Assembly (NCBI GenBank): GCA_010279815.1
Contig: QEOQ01000106.1
Coordinates: 177,772 to 241,771, forward strand
Source: Brachionus plicatilis
Lineage: Eukaryota > Rotifera > Eurotatoria > Ploima > Brachionidae
Length of the DNA stretch: 64,000 nt
Reading direction: 5' to 3'
Of the stretch, positions 21,627-31,636 are shown piece after piece. The first letter of the stretch is position 1; each line of letters begins with the position of its first letter. Below the pieces are notes generated by a model. It was given only the letters and a program-made list of their open reading frames with translations. It searched no databases and was not told the DNA's origin. The position numbers and the translations under genes were made by a program.

Positions 21627-22790
21627 AATCATTATTCATTTTCTATTCTGCTTTTTCTTATTTTATAATTTCAAAAATTTTACCAAAAATAAAATAAACA
21701 AAATTTTAATTTAAAAATTAACTCATTAAAAAAAGGCAAAACAATTTGAAAATGCGCTATTTTTTTCTTTAAATTTATTAAATAAAATTATTACTATTCA
21801 TTTAAATTTTTAATAAGAAAAATCATTTAAATGATTTCGTATGAAATCCTCATAACTAGACCATTCTCCAGTCAAATTTTTTACATCATTGGTAAAAGGA
21901 ACACAATTTCTATTATCAACCATAAATTCAAACACTTGACTGACCGCATCAGGCATGAATTTTTTGAACTCTTCTTTAGCTATGGACTGAAAGGTGATTT
22001 TTTTTTCAAAAACTTTTGAACAAATTTCTGCCAAACGCTCTCCATTCAATTTTTCCGGTCCATTCATTTCGTAGAATTTTTCATGGTGTTCATTCTTATC
22101 AGTAGCTACCAGACATGCTGCAGCGCATCGGCCAATATCTTTGGTGTCAATGTACGGACAAAGAATGTCTGGAAAATTGTACACTGAAGTCTTGACCGCT
22201 TGTTTCACATTAGAAATCGTATTTTCCATAAATACGCCACCTCTTAGAATTGTCCATTTCAGGCCTTTTTCTTTTCCATATTTTTCAAGTAATATTTCCG
22301 ATGGTTTAAATCTAGATGAAAGAAGTGATATTTGTTCTGGAAAATGAACAGTCCAAGATGCAACAAGAACAATATACTCTACATTGTTGGCCACTGCCGA
22401 CTCTATCATATTCTTTGTTAATCTGGCATCATCATCGATTCCTCGCTTTGGATCATGTGGTGTCACTATCAGGACATATTGAGCACCTTGAAATGCCTTG
22501 TTCAAAGTGTCCGGATTATCTGCATCGCAGCCGACTACAATCTCAATGTTTGGAAATGAATTTCGAAAGGGTTTAGCTTTTTCTTCTGTACGGAATACTC
22601 CACGTACGCGAACCCTATTTGGATATTTGCTGACCAGCTCTGCAATACAAGCTGAACCAGAGTTGCTGTTAGCAGTAATAATGCTTACTAAAGGCTCAGA
22701 CATTTTTAATTTTTTTTAAATTTAGCTAAATATGTAAAAATAAAAATAAAAATTTTGTTGACTCTAAATGACTAAGGAATTTTAAAGTTC
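21627..22790. repeat. Segmental duplication unit A (NmrA gene with flanks)
   Basis: The gene, about 180 bases of its 3' flank and about 80 bases of its 5' flank align with 33469-34640 in the same orientation. The 3' flank starts at AATCATTATTCATTTTCTAT in both. The 5' flank is more diverged, but TTTTGTTGACT..AAATGACTA is kept. Confidence 0.85.
21810..22703 (-). CDS. NmrA-like NAD(P)-binding protein, copy 1
   Basis: Single-exon frame of 297 residues on the minus strand, from ATG at 22703 to TAA at 21810. It has the NmrA/atypical short-chain-dehydrogenase layout: an N-terminal beta-alpha nucleotide-binding unit (VSIITANSNSGSACIAELV, residues 6-24), the strand NPDTLNKAFQGAQYVLIVTP (residues about 63-82), a central VLVASW, then ILRGGVFMEN and a C-terminal substrate-side domain. 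The glycine motif is atypical (N-S-N-S-G-S instead of G-x-x-G-x-x-G), so redox sensing rather than catalysis is possible, as for NmrA and HSCARG. The catalytic YxxxK of classical SDRs is not evident. The cytosolic product has no signal peptide. A second copy lies 11.8 kb away in the same orientation, and a fragment lies inverted at 26827-26919. A TTTAG acceptor-like site lies about 25 bases before the ATG. Confidence 0.9.
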   Translation of the reverse strand: MSEPLVSIITANSNSGSACIAELVSKYPNRVRVRGVFRTEEKAKPFRNSFPNIEIVVGCDADNPDTLNKAFQGAQYVLIVTPHDPKRGIDDDARLTKNMIESAVANNVEYIVLVASWTVHFPEQISLLSSRFKPSEILLEKYGKEKGLKWTILRGGVFMENTISNVKQAVKTSVYNFPDILCPYIDTKDIGRCAAACLVATDKNEHHEKFYEMNGPEKLNGERLAEICSKVFEKKITFQSIAKEEFKKFMPDAVSQVFEFMVDNRNCVPFTNDVKNLTGEWSSYEDFIRNHLNDFSY

Positions 22791-23426
22791 TAGATTTTAG
22801 ACCTTTGGAAAAAAAATTATTAGAGATATATTTACTTAGAATTTTTTTCTTTAATATTCAATATTTACTAAAGAATTAATTCAAAAAAAAATCCAAGAAA
22901 ATGATTTGAAAATATTATTCAAGAAAATGAATAATTTTTTAGTTAACAAGTAAAAAAATAAACTGTAAATTATTCATTTTTAAAATATAAAAAAATAGCG
23001 TTCGGACATTTTAAAAATTAATAATTTATAGTTATTTTTTTATTTGAAAACTTTAAAATTATTTATCATTTTGAATAATTTTGAATAAATTAAATAAGTC
23101 GGCGGTGAAGGTCAGATGGCTTTGCTAGTAATGTCGGATGTAAGATAAAGAAGTATAAGATATTAGAATAAATAAAGAAGTAAAATAATATTAGATATAG
23201 AAGTAAATCCTCCTTTAATAGCTAAACAAGTTCCCATCGGATGAAAAAAAAGAAAGACAGACCTGAATTAGCAAAAAAAGCATTTAAGAGAGAGAATTTT
23301 TTTTCAATATTTTGGTTTTATTTAATATTTTTTTTAAAACTCAATAATAATGTTTTAAATACTCATTAAAATTTTTATGTACTGATTTTTAATTTCTTTG
23401 ATTTTATAAAAGATTATTTAAATTAT
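22791..23426. other. AT-rich intergenic DNA
   Basis: Mostly featureless. The stretch 23098-23240 is somewhat richer in G+C (GTCGGCGGTGAAGGTCAGAT) and ends in ATAAATAAAGAAG, so it may be another retroelement 3' tail. No gene seen. Confidence 0.4.
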
Positions 23427-23542
23427 TGGTTCATCTGGTTCAGTTCGGTTCGGTTCGGTTCGGTTCGGTTCGGTACCGTTTATGGTACGGTACGGCGCCA
23501 TTTATAGTACGGTACGGCGCCGTCTATGGTATGGTACGGCGG
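23427..23542. repeat. GC-rich tandem repeat: (TTCGG)n then 3 x 22-mer
   Basis: A pentamer array TTCGG covers about 23440-23474. Three units of a 22-base repeat follow directly at 23477-23498, 23499-23520 and 23521-23542, with core TATGGTACGGTACGGCGC. CpG content is far above the surroundings. Confidence 0.9.
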
Positions 23543-23663
23543 TCGCGACCTTATGGGGCATGTCGTTTTTGAAATACCCACTGTAAATACGTCATTTGCC
23601 TGAGATGATGTATTGATTTTGTATCCCTTCTATTTACCATTTCTAGACACTAAAAAAAAGCTT

Positions 23664-23812
23664 TTTAGTCATGTTGATGGATTGATAGCAGATTATTCAA
23701 ATCAAGGTGTTGAACCATTAATTTTTCATGCTTTTTTCCATTAACTTGTCTAGGACAGATGTCAGCAAGTGTGGTCTATATTTGTCGGCATACTTTTTAT
23801 ACCTTTTTTTCA
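23664..23812 (-). pseudogene. Decayed non-LTR reverse-transcriptase core
   Basis: On the minus strand KYADKYRPHLLTSVLDKLME matches the RT motif usually written N-Y-R-P-I-S-L-T-S-V-x-S-K-L-x-E. One frame later comes QHLDLNNLLSIHQHD, matching the L-x-x-N-N-L-L-S-x-x-Q-H-G-F block that follows it. Frameshifts and stops separate them. Recognition rests on these two adjacent motifs in the right order. Confidence 0.6.
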
Positions 23813-24326
23813 AAATTTGTTCAAAATTCCCATTAATTTATAAAATTCGAATAAACAAATGCTCCAGCAAACTTGATGCTAAATAATTTTCTAAATTTTA
23901 TATCGAGTTGTTCTCACATAAAGGAAATGTTCATCTAGATTCTCATCAAGAGGTCAAGATTATAGTAAACAATCACTTTCAGTATTTTAAAAATGCCAAT
24001 TTTGAGGTCATTTTTTTGAGATTTTTACATTTTTATATTTATGAAAATAAATATTAATTTTGTGCAAAACTAATCGTAAGATTTCAGAAATTTTTGAACA
24101 TAAGAATTTGAATTAAGATACAGGAAGCAGAGCTTTATTTATGCGAGGAACGAGCCGTTATTTCATAACAAATGTGTTGAAATATTGATGGGCTTAGTTC
24201 AAAAAGGGTAGATGAGGTTTAATTTAAATATGTTTATTTTTCAAATTGTAAATGAAATAAGATTGTAAAATATCAAATAAAAGTAGAAAAAAAGTATTTA
24301 TTAACATTTTAATCATATGTTATTAA

Positions 24327-24847
24327 TTAGGCAATAAATTTTTAAATATTGATAATGTTTTATCTTTTAACTGATTTAATCTTAATTTTTCTGTTTGTCT
24401 TGGAATTAAATTTATACTTTCTTTAATTTTAGTAAGCCTATCGTAAGGAAAAGAAACAATTAAAAAGTCATTTGTATTTTTTAAACGCTATAATGCGACA
24501 AACGTTAAGCCTAGTGATCTTTCAGATTTTCCAAGATCTATAATGGCTTTTTTAAGTGTCTGTCCCTGGGGTTTGTGTATTGTCATACCATATCCTAGTC
24601 GGATTAGAACTTGAGTTCTGGTAGCGGTATGTCCTGTAGAAGTCCATATATTTGAAGTTAAGTATATTTTTGAATTAATTGAGCTATAAATTGAATTAGA
24701 AAGACCTGCAAATTGATCACTTTTTAATTTTCTAGCAGCTCCAGAGCTATAATTTATAATTGGCATTTGATTGTTGTACTTATCGACTTTTTCGTTCTCT
24801 AAATATATATTAACAAAACTTTGATATTTGGGCAAGCTTATTATCAA
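24327..24847 (-). pseudogene. Pif1/Helitron helicase C-terminal fragment
   Basis: The minus strand reads LIRLGYGMTIHKPQGQTLKK, the Pif1-like helicase motif Y-A-[LM]-T-I-H-K-S-Q-G-x-T, followed by AIIDLG, LGLTFVAL and then R-L-K. The usual A-L-S-R is broken by a TAG at the serine position (about 24489-24491); the frame continues to TAA at 24327-24329 with another about 53 residues. The Walker A and B motifs and the Rep/HUH part are absent. Such C-terminal pieces typically come from Helitron elements, where the helicase unwinds DNA for rolling-circle transposition. A stop also lies just upstream, so this is a dead fragment. Confidence 0.8.
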
Positions 24848-24928
24848 TTAATTGTAAATTTCATGGCAGATAAAATAGTAAAAGAACATTTTTTTTTTTT
24901 TAAAACGTTTATTAAATTTTTTTTAAAT

Positions 24929-24956
24929 GGCTCTGAGTAATAAAACTCCTTCCGCC
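24929..24956 (-). repeat. Retroelement 3' tail hairpin
   Basis: On the minus strand GGC...GCC encloses GGAAGGAG with hairpin GAGT-TTTATT-ACTC, followed by ATTTAAA and AATAAA. It lies downstream of the RT fragment at 25062-25440 on the same strand, as expected for its 3' tail. Same pattern as the other GAAGG tails. Confidence 0.5.
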
Positions 24957-25061
24957 ATTGGAATTGAAAGTAAATTAAGAGTAGTTAAAAAAAAAAAGCA
25001 ACAACAAGAATTTAAAAAAAATGCACTGCGTGATTACAGTTTTTTTGTTATAAAGAAAAAT

Positions 25062-25440
25062 TTAAAGTCCACTTTCATTGATCCATAGCTTGTTTCCATC
25101 CCAGATACTGCAAAGTGGCGTTTTTTGTTTACAGCTCCTTGAACTGTTAACGAATGCACCAACATAGTCCTCAATGAGATTAAGTACTAGTTTGTTTCTA
25201 AATGTAACACATTTTCTAATATATTTTGTAAAGAGGTTTTTAAGACGGATTTCTATTTTGTCAAGTTTTATTAGAGATTTGTTGGGGTGTCATTAGGAAA
25301 TTTATAAATTGATTTTATTGAGACATTTTGAATGGTTTGGATACGGGAAAAATATGAAGCTGAGATTAGGATAGGAGTAAAAAAACTATAATCAATGATT
25401 GAACCGATAAGCGACAATTGTAAAAGAACAATTGTTTGTT
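25062..25440 (-). pseudogene. Non-LTR reverse-transcriptase C-terminus, frameshifted
   Basis: The upstream frame reads LIGSIIDYSFFTPILISASY and IQNVSIKSIYKFP, the thumb segment typical of jockey-like elements. After a frameshift the second frame reads RLKNLFTKYIRKCV...NLIEDYVGAF...KKTPLCSIWDG and ends at TAA 25062-25064. Both halves fit the C-terminal region of arthropod/rotifer jockey-type ORF2. The RT catalytic core is not in this copy. Confidence 0.7.
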
Positions 25441-25640
25441 GTTTTCTTTTATTTCTTTTTATATTAAAGTGTTAGATTTTATTATTTAACAAAACCGATA
25501 GCCAATAGTTTCACTGAAGTATTCGTCGAATCAGAATGCAGGGTTTCAATTCTTAAATTGAAAAATCGTTCAGTATCCTAGATTTTCATATGTACACATC
25601 TGGTTATTAGCTCGTCGCGATGCTCGTTCCTCGCAATAAT

Positions 25641-26104
25641 AAAAAATTATTTTTTTGAACCTTTTTTCCAATGTAATAAAGCGTTTATTATAATCAATTT
25701 CTTTTTGATTTTTAAATATTAAATTAAAAAATACGATTATACTAAATTTTATTTTAATATTTAGAATATATTTTAGATGCTTTTAGGAAAAAATCAATAA
25801 AAAATTTTCTTTCTTTAGTCGATTATTAATTTTTATTTATTTTTTTTATCTGTGCCGAATTAAATCTCCTTCAGATTGGTATTCAAACAAATTTACTTGA
25901 TCCTTAAGTATAAGCCCAGACTTAAAAAAAAATAATTTTAATTAAATAATTAAAATAACTTTTAAATAGCTTTGATTTATTTCCATTTTCTACCCAATTT
26001 TTTAGATAAAAGCCTAAATTCTTTTTTTGTTATCTTTAAACAGTAAATTATTAATTAAATTATCAAAATTTTCGAAAATGAAGAAAAAATATTTTTTTTG
26101 GGAA
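25641..26104. other. AT-rich DNA with a retroelement tail
   Basis: Minus-strand CTGAAGGAGATTTAATTCGG plus CACAGATAAA (about 25845-25875) is a probable retroelement 3' tail. Similar tails occur on the plus strand near 28290-28315 and 28495-28525. Nothing else seen. Confidence 0.4.
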
Positions 26105-26585
26105 TATTATTTCAGCACAATCAATTTCTGATTAGCACAATGAAAAAAACATTCAACACAATTCGATTTCTTCCTAGCACAAAAAATTATGTTTAAAAAA
26201 AAAACATTTATCACAAAAAAATTGTGTTTGAAAATAATTCTTAAAGGAAATTTTTTTTCAACACAAAAATATTTTAATAAAATAAATATTTTTTAATTTT
26301 AGATTTTATTTAATGATATTTATAAGTGGAAGTTAGGTAAATAAAGTAAATTCCGAACGAACTCTCAACTTTATAACAGTTCTTGAATAAATAAGATCTT
26401 GAAAATTTTTTTAAAATTTTCCCAACAAGCCATTTTTGTGTTGAATGCATTTATTTTATTTTTAATTTTTGTGCTAAAAGTATTTTTATCAAAATTATTT
26501 TTTGTGTTGAGAAGAAATCATTTTGTGCTGAGGGTTTTGTAATTGTGTTGAATGGTTATTTGTTTGTGTTGAAAAGGGAGACCCT
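26105..26585. mobile_element. MITE with sub-repeats of AGCACAA
   Basis: The left arm (26112-26270) holds several (A)GCACAA/AACACAA units spaced 15-40 bases apart; the right arm (26425-26575) holds the inverse TTGTGCT/TTGTGTT units. A C-tract-like GGGAGACCC follows at 26577. Organisation resembles 16064-16555 and 35623-36279. Confidence 0.55.
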
Positions 26586-26826
26586 TTTTTTTGTCAACGA
26601 CAACAAACGACAACGACTTTGACTACGACAACAAACAACAAGAAATAGTAGTCATTTTGGCTTATCCGTGCTCATTTGGTACAAGGTTGCCTACAATTTC
26701 AAAATATGCAAACCAGAGTCGCATTTAAGCAGATGCTATTTTGCCTCGGCTCGACAGACTTCAAAAGAGGCCTCGAGGCAGTAATCTTTGTTCAACCAGC
26801 CCGAGACATCACCTTTTCTTATTCCT
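26586..26826. other. Low-complexity ACAACGAC run and unassigned GC island
   Basis: Imperfect ACAACAAACGAC repeats at 26600-26645 are followed by unassigned sequence of higher G+C (CTCGGCTCGACAGACTTC). It does not match the NmrA gene and has no recognised domain. Confidence 0.4.
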
Positions 26827-26919
26827 ACACTTTGAACAAGGCATTTCAAGGTGCTCAATATGCCCTGATAGTGACATCATATGATCCAAGGCGTGGAATT
26901 GGTGATTACAATGATGCCT
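26827..26919 (+). pseudogene. NmrA-like gene fragment, inverted
   Basis: Thirty-one codons, TLNKAFQGAQYALIVTSYDP..., match residues about 66-96 of the two NmrA genes (TLNKAFQGAQYVLIVTPHDP) with a few changes, on the opposite strand. Homology starts and stops abruptly. It abuts the inverted copy of the Rh 3' flank at 26921. Upstream codons in the same frame are not NmrA. Confidence 0.85.
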
Positions 26920-26920
26920 A

Positions 26921-27112
26921 AATAATAAAACTAAATAATTAGTTTGCAAACTATTCGGAATTCTTTTGAAAAAGATTTCTATCTCGGAGAATCGATCTGT
27001 TTGCTTATTCTAAGATTAAAAATAAAATTGCTACAAAATTTATTTGGAAAAAAAACTATCAAATTCTAAAAAAGAAAAAAATAATCCAGTAATTTTTTAA
27101 ACATACTTTAAT
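26921..27112. repeat. Inverted copy of Rh 3' flank
   Basis: Reverse complement of 18409-18600 with few differences, placed next to the NmrA fragment. Order and orientation equal those of an inverted copy of 18.4-22.5 kb with the middle removed. Confidence 0.85.
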
Positions 27113-27296
27113 TCTGAAATAAATTATGAAATATTATGAAATATATTATGAAATAAATTTCTTAACATATTTTTTTCATATTTCATTTCTTTTCTTGCAA
27201 TTTTAGCATTATAGTTTTATTATTCATTGAATGCAATAAAATCTCACGACCATGTTAAGCAATCATAAATGACTGGAAAAATATTTTTACAGTAGT

Positions 27297-28150
27297 TGAG
27301 AATCTTACTATTTAAAATTCACAAGTGTGAAAAAAGTTAGTTCTGACACTTAAAAAATTCAAAGAAAAAAATTTTCCCACGGTCTTAAAATATCAAACAG
27401 TAAATATCAAACACAATTTTTCACACATTTTATGCAATAATCCAAAACAATTGACAGTAATCACAGCGTGTTAATCTTACTATTTAAAAATCAAATGTGA
27501 AAAATAATTAGCGTGGGAAAATTTTAGCTAAAAATTAAAAGAGAAAAGAAAAATGAAAAACGTCAATTTTACAGAGTTTTCTAAAAAGTGTGCTGAGAGA
27601 TGGAAGCAAACTTGCAAATTACAATTTAAAATTTTATTTTTTTGTTTCAAATTTCACAATGCTTTGTTTTTTGAGTTTTGAATGAAATAAGTGAAAAATT
27701 TTTGTAAAAAATAGTCTTTCAGATTATTTAGACATGACTTAAAATTTTTGAATGAAAATGTAAATTAAAAAAGTAATTAGAAATAAAATCATGCTAATAT
27801 ATGTTTTATGTTAATATTTTATTTTTTTAATTTTCATCCTATTTTCATCATATTGTGCCTATCTTACTATTTAAAAATCAAATTTCTTAATTTGCAAATT
27901 AAATTTTTTAGAGTTTTTTTTTTATTTTTCTTTACATAACATTAAAACACAGGGCTGAAAAGAAGGCGAAAGCCGTTCGGAACAGCCCTGGTGGTCTTCC
28001 ACCTAAAATATTTTTTAAATAAAATTAAATAAAATAAAAATCAAATGTGTGAAAATCTTAGCTAAAAATAATAAGCATGGGAAAATCTTAGCTGAAAATT
28101 TAAGCCTAAAAAAAAAAATTTTCCAATCTTATTAAAAATGAAAGAAAAAA
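27297..28150. mobile_element. Cluster of ATCTTACTATTTAAAAATCA repeats
   Basis: The motif ATCTTACTATTTAAAAATCA...TGTGAAAA...TTAGC(T) occurs at about 27305, 27477-27540 and 27860-27883 plus 28041-28110, the last split by the insertion at 27884-28035. Flanking pieces GTGGGAAAATTTTAGCTAAAA recur. Non-coding MITE-like array. Confidence 0.6.
27884..28035 (+). mobile_element. SINE-like element, copy 1, with 11-bp target duplication
   Basis: A 152-base insertion is flanked by AAAAATCAAAT at 27873-27883 and 28036-28046. The uninterrupted paralogue at 27477-27510 reads straight through this site. The 3' half folds: GGGCTG (27952-27957) with CAGCCC (27983-27988), inside it AAGAAGG and GGC-GAAA-GCC, then GGTGG-TCTT-CCACC, then an A/T tail with AATAAA-like units. 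It has no open frame. The head is not tRNA-like as far as I can see. Confidence 0.75.
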
Positions 28151-28812
28151 TATTCTCACGCTTATCAAAAAATAAAAGGATAAAATCTAGCTTTTCTATC
28201 TATTTCCTGAAACTTTAAATTCTTAAATTTCTTTCTTTTTTTTTTAAATTTAATTTATTGAATTTTTTTATTTAATATTTTGTTCTGTAAGAGATTAAGC
28301 TCGGGCAGATAAACATACAAAGAATATTAAAATATAATAAATAATATTAATTGAAAATTACTTTTTAACTTTTATTATTTTTATGTTATTCTTATTTTTA
28401 TTTTATATTATTATTTTTTTATTATTCTTTTCTTTAAATTCAACTTTTGTTTTGAATATTTTTTTAGATTTTGATTTTTTTTATCTCAAGAAGTTTGAGT
28501 TCGGAACAGATAAAACAAATACTGCAAACTCGCATTGTGGACCCAAAGAGTAGAGCTCATATCCAACCTTTTTTCTTTTAGAGTTAATTAACAAGTTTCT
28601 GTGCTTTAGCAATTAAAAATTGAATTAGTTAGAAAATGACCTGGAATATTTTCCAAAGATAAAGCCTTAATTTAATTTTTACTCTGCCTAAAAATTTTAG
28701 AGTTAATTTCGAAATAGAAAATATTTAGGACTCAAATTTAGACTTTTTTCAATTTTTGAAAAACAAAAAAAAAAACCTAAAATTCCTTTATTATTCTATT
28801 AATAGAACAAAT
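28151..28812. other. AT-rich DNA with two retroelement-tail remnants
   Basis: AAGAGATTAAGCTCGGGCAGATAAAC (about 28288-28313) and AAGAAGTTTGAGTTCGGAACAGATAAAAC (about 28494-28522) resemble each other and the minus-strand tail near 25860. No gene found. Confidence 0.4.
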
Positions 28813-28962
28813 TTCTTAAGTTGCAAATGCAACTTTAATTTTTTAACGATTTTTTATTTTTTTTCACATTACATTAAAAAATGGGGCTTAAAAGAAGGTG
28901 CAAGCCGTTTTGAGCAGCCCTGGTGGTGTTCCACCTAAATTATTTTTTAAAATAAATAAATT
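28813..28962 (+). mobile_element. SINE-like element, copy 2
   Basis: It begins at the same point as copy 1 (TTCTTAA.TTGCAAAT..AA) and has the same 3' fold: GGGCT/AGCCC outer stem, AAGAAGG, GGT-GCAA-GCC, then GGTGG-TGTT-CCACC and an AATAAATAAA tail. Inner loops GAAA (copy 1) and GCAA (copy 2) are both GNRA. Confidence 0.7.
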
Positions 28963-28974
28963 CAATTTTTGAAC

Positions 28975-29317
28975 GTTACCCTAAGAGCCTTTTTGCCTTT
29001 TTTTCTCTCGGGTATTTGCTTGAATATTGCCAACATCTTGAAGTCATTTTGAGCATTATCATACTCGAGAGCACTTTGGCTAATTACATAACTTTTGAAT
29101 CGTGTGAGAACTCAAGTGACTCAAACTTTAAATCTTTAATAAAACTAAGCCGATATGTTTTATGAGATAAAGATCTTTTACCTTCATACAGCCATGATTG
29201 GGTCATTTTTGATACGACCGACTTAAAAATGCTAAGATGGATCAAAAAAAAACCCATAAATTTTTTTGCTTTTATTAAAATTAATTTTTTTATTATTATT
29301 GGAAAGTTTAGTTTCAT
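28975..29317 (-). pseudogene. Decayed coding block, unknown
   Basis: The minus strand has 77 codons from 29317 to TAA 29084 (including SVVSKMTQSWLYEGKRSLSH). In another frame, it continues with YVISQSALEYDNAQNDFKML and KQIPERKKGKKALRVTFKN to a TGA near 28975. Composition and length suggest a once-coding sequence with a frameshift, perhaps a retroelement ORF1. The SINE-like copy 2 sits immediately beside its 3' end. Confidence 0.35.
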
Positions 29318-29399
29318 TGGTCACAAAATTACGTTGGGACATTTTTGACCCACTCTTAGTAAATAATGAGATTTTTTTTACTCATGAAGAAGCTGTATG

Positions 29400-30618
29400 A
29401 AGGTTAAAGGAAAATATTTTATTGTAATTGAATTTTTTTATTTTCATTTATATTTAGAAAAACAGGTTTTATTTTTTTTTTAAAGAAAATAGTATTAAAA
29501 TTTACTAATTGGTATAGAAAGCGTTTTTCCTAATGAAAATAAACAAAAAATTTTAAATAATTCAAAAATATTTAAACTAAATAAATTTTATCTTAATATT
29601 ATTTCTAATTATTTTTTACAATTATGAAAATTAAATAATTAAATAACTTTAAAGTGAACTTAATGAAATTAAACATACAAATTTTTCTCAGAACCTCAAT
29701 GCAAATATTCACTCAATAATGTTAGTGCATTAGTGTTTTTTTATTTAATTTTTTATAAATCAAAGTAATATTAAATCATAAAAAAATAACTGAGAGAATA
29801 TTTTGATAAAAAAATATTAAAATAAACTTAAACCAAATCAAAAAAATATAGAATAAGACATTTTTTAAAATATCTCTTTTGCAACATTTTCTTTTATAAT
29901 TTTTTTACTAAAGAATTTATAAAGAATCTGTAAAGATACTAAAAAAATCTCTAAAACATTTTGACTGGTAGAACAGATTAAACATTTTAAAGAAAATATA
30001 GAGAAAATATAAAGATTTTCTTATTCACATTATTGGATTATTTTTAACTCTATTTTTTCTTCATAATAGGTCAATTTATAATAGGAAAATTTCTTTAGAG
30101 TCAGATATAAATTTGGGCTTTATTTTTTGGAAAATATTCTAAATTCAGAGTATTTTCTGGCTAATTTAAGATTTTTTTCTTAAATTTTTTTTATTCTTAT
30201 TTTTATTTTTATTTTTTTTTAAATCGCTTAAAGATGCACATTTATATTGTAAAAACGGTAAAATTTTAACCATTGTCTTTGCAACACTTTTCAAGAGCTT
30301 TTTAAAATAAAAAAAAATTATTTTTTAAATTATTTAAAAAAAAATAATTAGAAAATTTTTCATAAATTTGTTATTTAAATATTCGAACAGTCAGGGAAAG
30401 TTATCCTAAATTAAATCCTGCTCAAATGTTAAACACTAAAAGCTGCAATGAGGTAAAGACAATGAGAATAATAAAATGTAAAAATCTTTTCTGTACTTTT
30501 TGTACTTTGTGGTAAATTTAATTTTTTGACGCTGTTCCGTAATAAACTTTCTTAACTTTTTGACTTTTTGAAAAAATAGTTTTAGAATTAATTTTCATTT
30601 TAAGTAATATTTCTCTAA
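29400..30618. other. AT-rich intergenic DNA
   Basis: Nothing supportable: homopolymer-rich A/T sequence, no open frame above chance and no clear repeat. Confidence 0.5.
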
Positions 30619-30998
30619 CTGACAGGTTTTGTGAAGTTCATAATAAAAGAACAGAACAAAGTTTAAAAAAATTAAATAAATTTTTTTCAAAAAGTTTAAA
30701 ATTAATTAAGTGAATGCAGAATGGTGCAACTTTCAAAGTTGCATCAACTGTAAAAGTCTGCTAATGATTTGCAAAATCTCTGCAAAATGCCCTACGCTCG
30801 ATTATATTGAAATTTAATTTCTGCTAAACTCTGCAAATTTAGCAGACCTTGATATTTGATGCAACTTTGAATGTTGCACAATGTTGCATTTACAGAATTA
30901 AGTTTAAACATTTAGAAAAAAAGTTATTCAATTTTTTTACATTTTTTTTCTGTTCTTTTTATCATTTTGTACTGAATTTCACAAAACCTTACTGACAA
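30619..30998. mobile_element. Foldback/MITE, about 380 bp
   Basis: CTGACAGGTTTTGTGAAGTT at the left is inverted at the right (GAATTTCACAAAACC...CTGAC). Nested inside are AAAGAACAGA/TCTGTTCTTT, and TGCAACTTTCAAAGTTGCAT with GATGCAACTTTGAATGTTGC, then GTCTGCTAA/TTAGCAGAC. The arms make up nearly the whole element, with no coding sequence. Confidence 0.65.
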
Positions 30999-31636
30999 CA
31001 AGCCTGAAACTCTGTGCAAGTGTTACGCCGAGACCCCGTTAAATTTTTAGTATTATGAATTTTAATCGGATTAAAATATATTAAAATTCTGACAGGGTTA
31101 CAAAATTCAAATAAGCATTGAACAAAACAAACAATAAACATTTCTTTCTAAAAAAAAAGAAAATAAAGAAAAAAAAGGAAAATTTTAATTTAAAAAAAAA
31201 ATTTGTGGAATTTTCGAGAAAATGGACTTGCTTCTCGATTTCTGATTTAAAGTGTTTTCCATCATACTGTATCAATTAAAAAATGATTCTAAATTTTTTT
31301 TTGATCTTAGGAACTAAAAAAGCCGGTTTCTTCTTAAATTTTTTAAAGGTAATTGAATTTCATATCCTCAAATTTCATTTTTCCATTTTTCATTATTTTC
31401 AAAAAATTAATTAAAAAAATATTCTTTTAGTATTAAAGTTTTCATAATCAACTTAATAATTTTGAAATGTTATATTCAATCTTACACATCTAATGAAAAA
31501 AATTTTTAAAAGAAAAAAAAGCTTACCATAGAGGGGGTCATCTAGTATGGTAGAAATTTGTGTGATCTTCCATTAAATAATAATATTATAATCATCGCAA
31601 AAAAAATTAATAAGTTTTTGGACTTTTGGAAAAAAA

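Larger units (their letters stand above)
24143..25634. mobile_element. Candidate Helitron-type/TIR unit bounded by 13-bp inverted repeats
   Basis: GCGAGGAACGAGC at 24143-24155 is perfectly inverted at 25622-25634. These GC-rich 13-mers stand out from AT-rich flanks and bracket a Pif1-type helicase fragment (24327-24847) and a retrotransposon fragment (25062-25440). Whether they are the true ends of one element is inference. Confidence 0.4.

Noticed and set aside
21831..22719. Several plus-strand open frames opposite NmrA copy 1 (and the same at 33674-34541)
   Set aside because: They are antisense shadows of the NmrA coding sequence; both copies show the same shadows because the DNA is duplicated.
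26676..26921. Whole 81-codon frame as a short NmrA paralogue
   Set aside because: Only the last about 31 codons are NmrA-like; the upstream part is unrelated and the homology is bounded abruptly, so it is a fragment.
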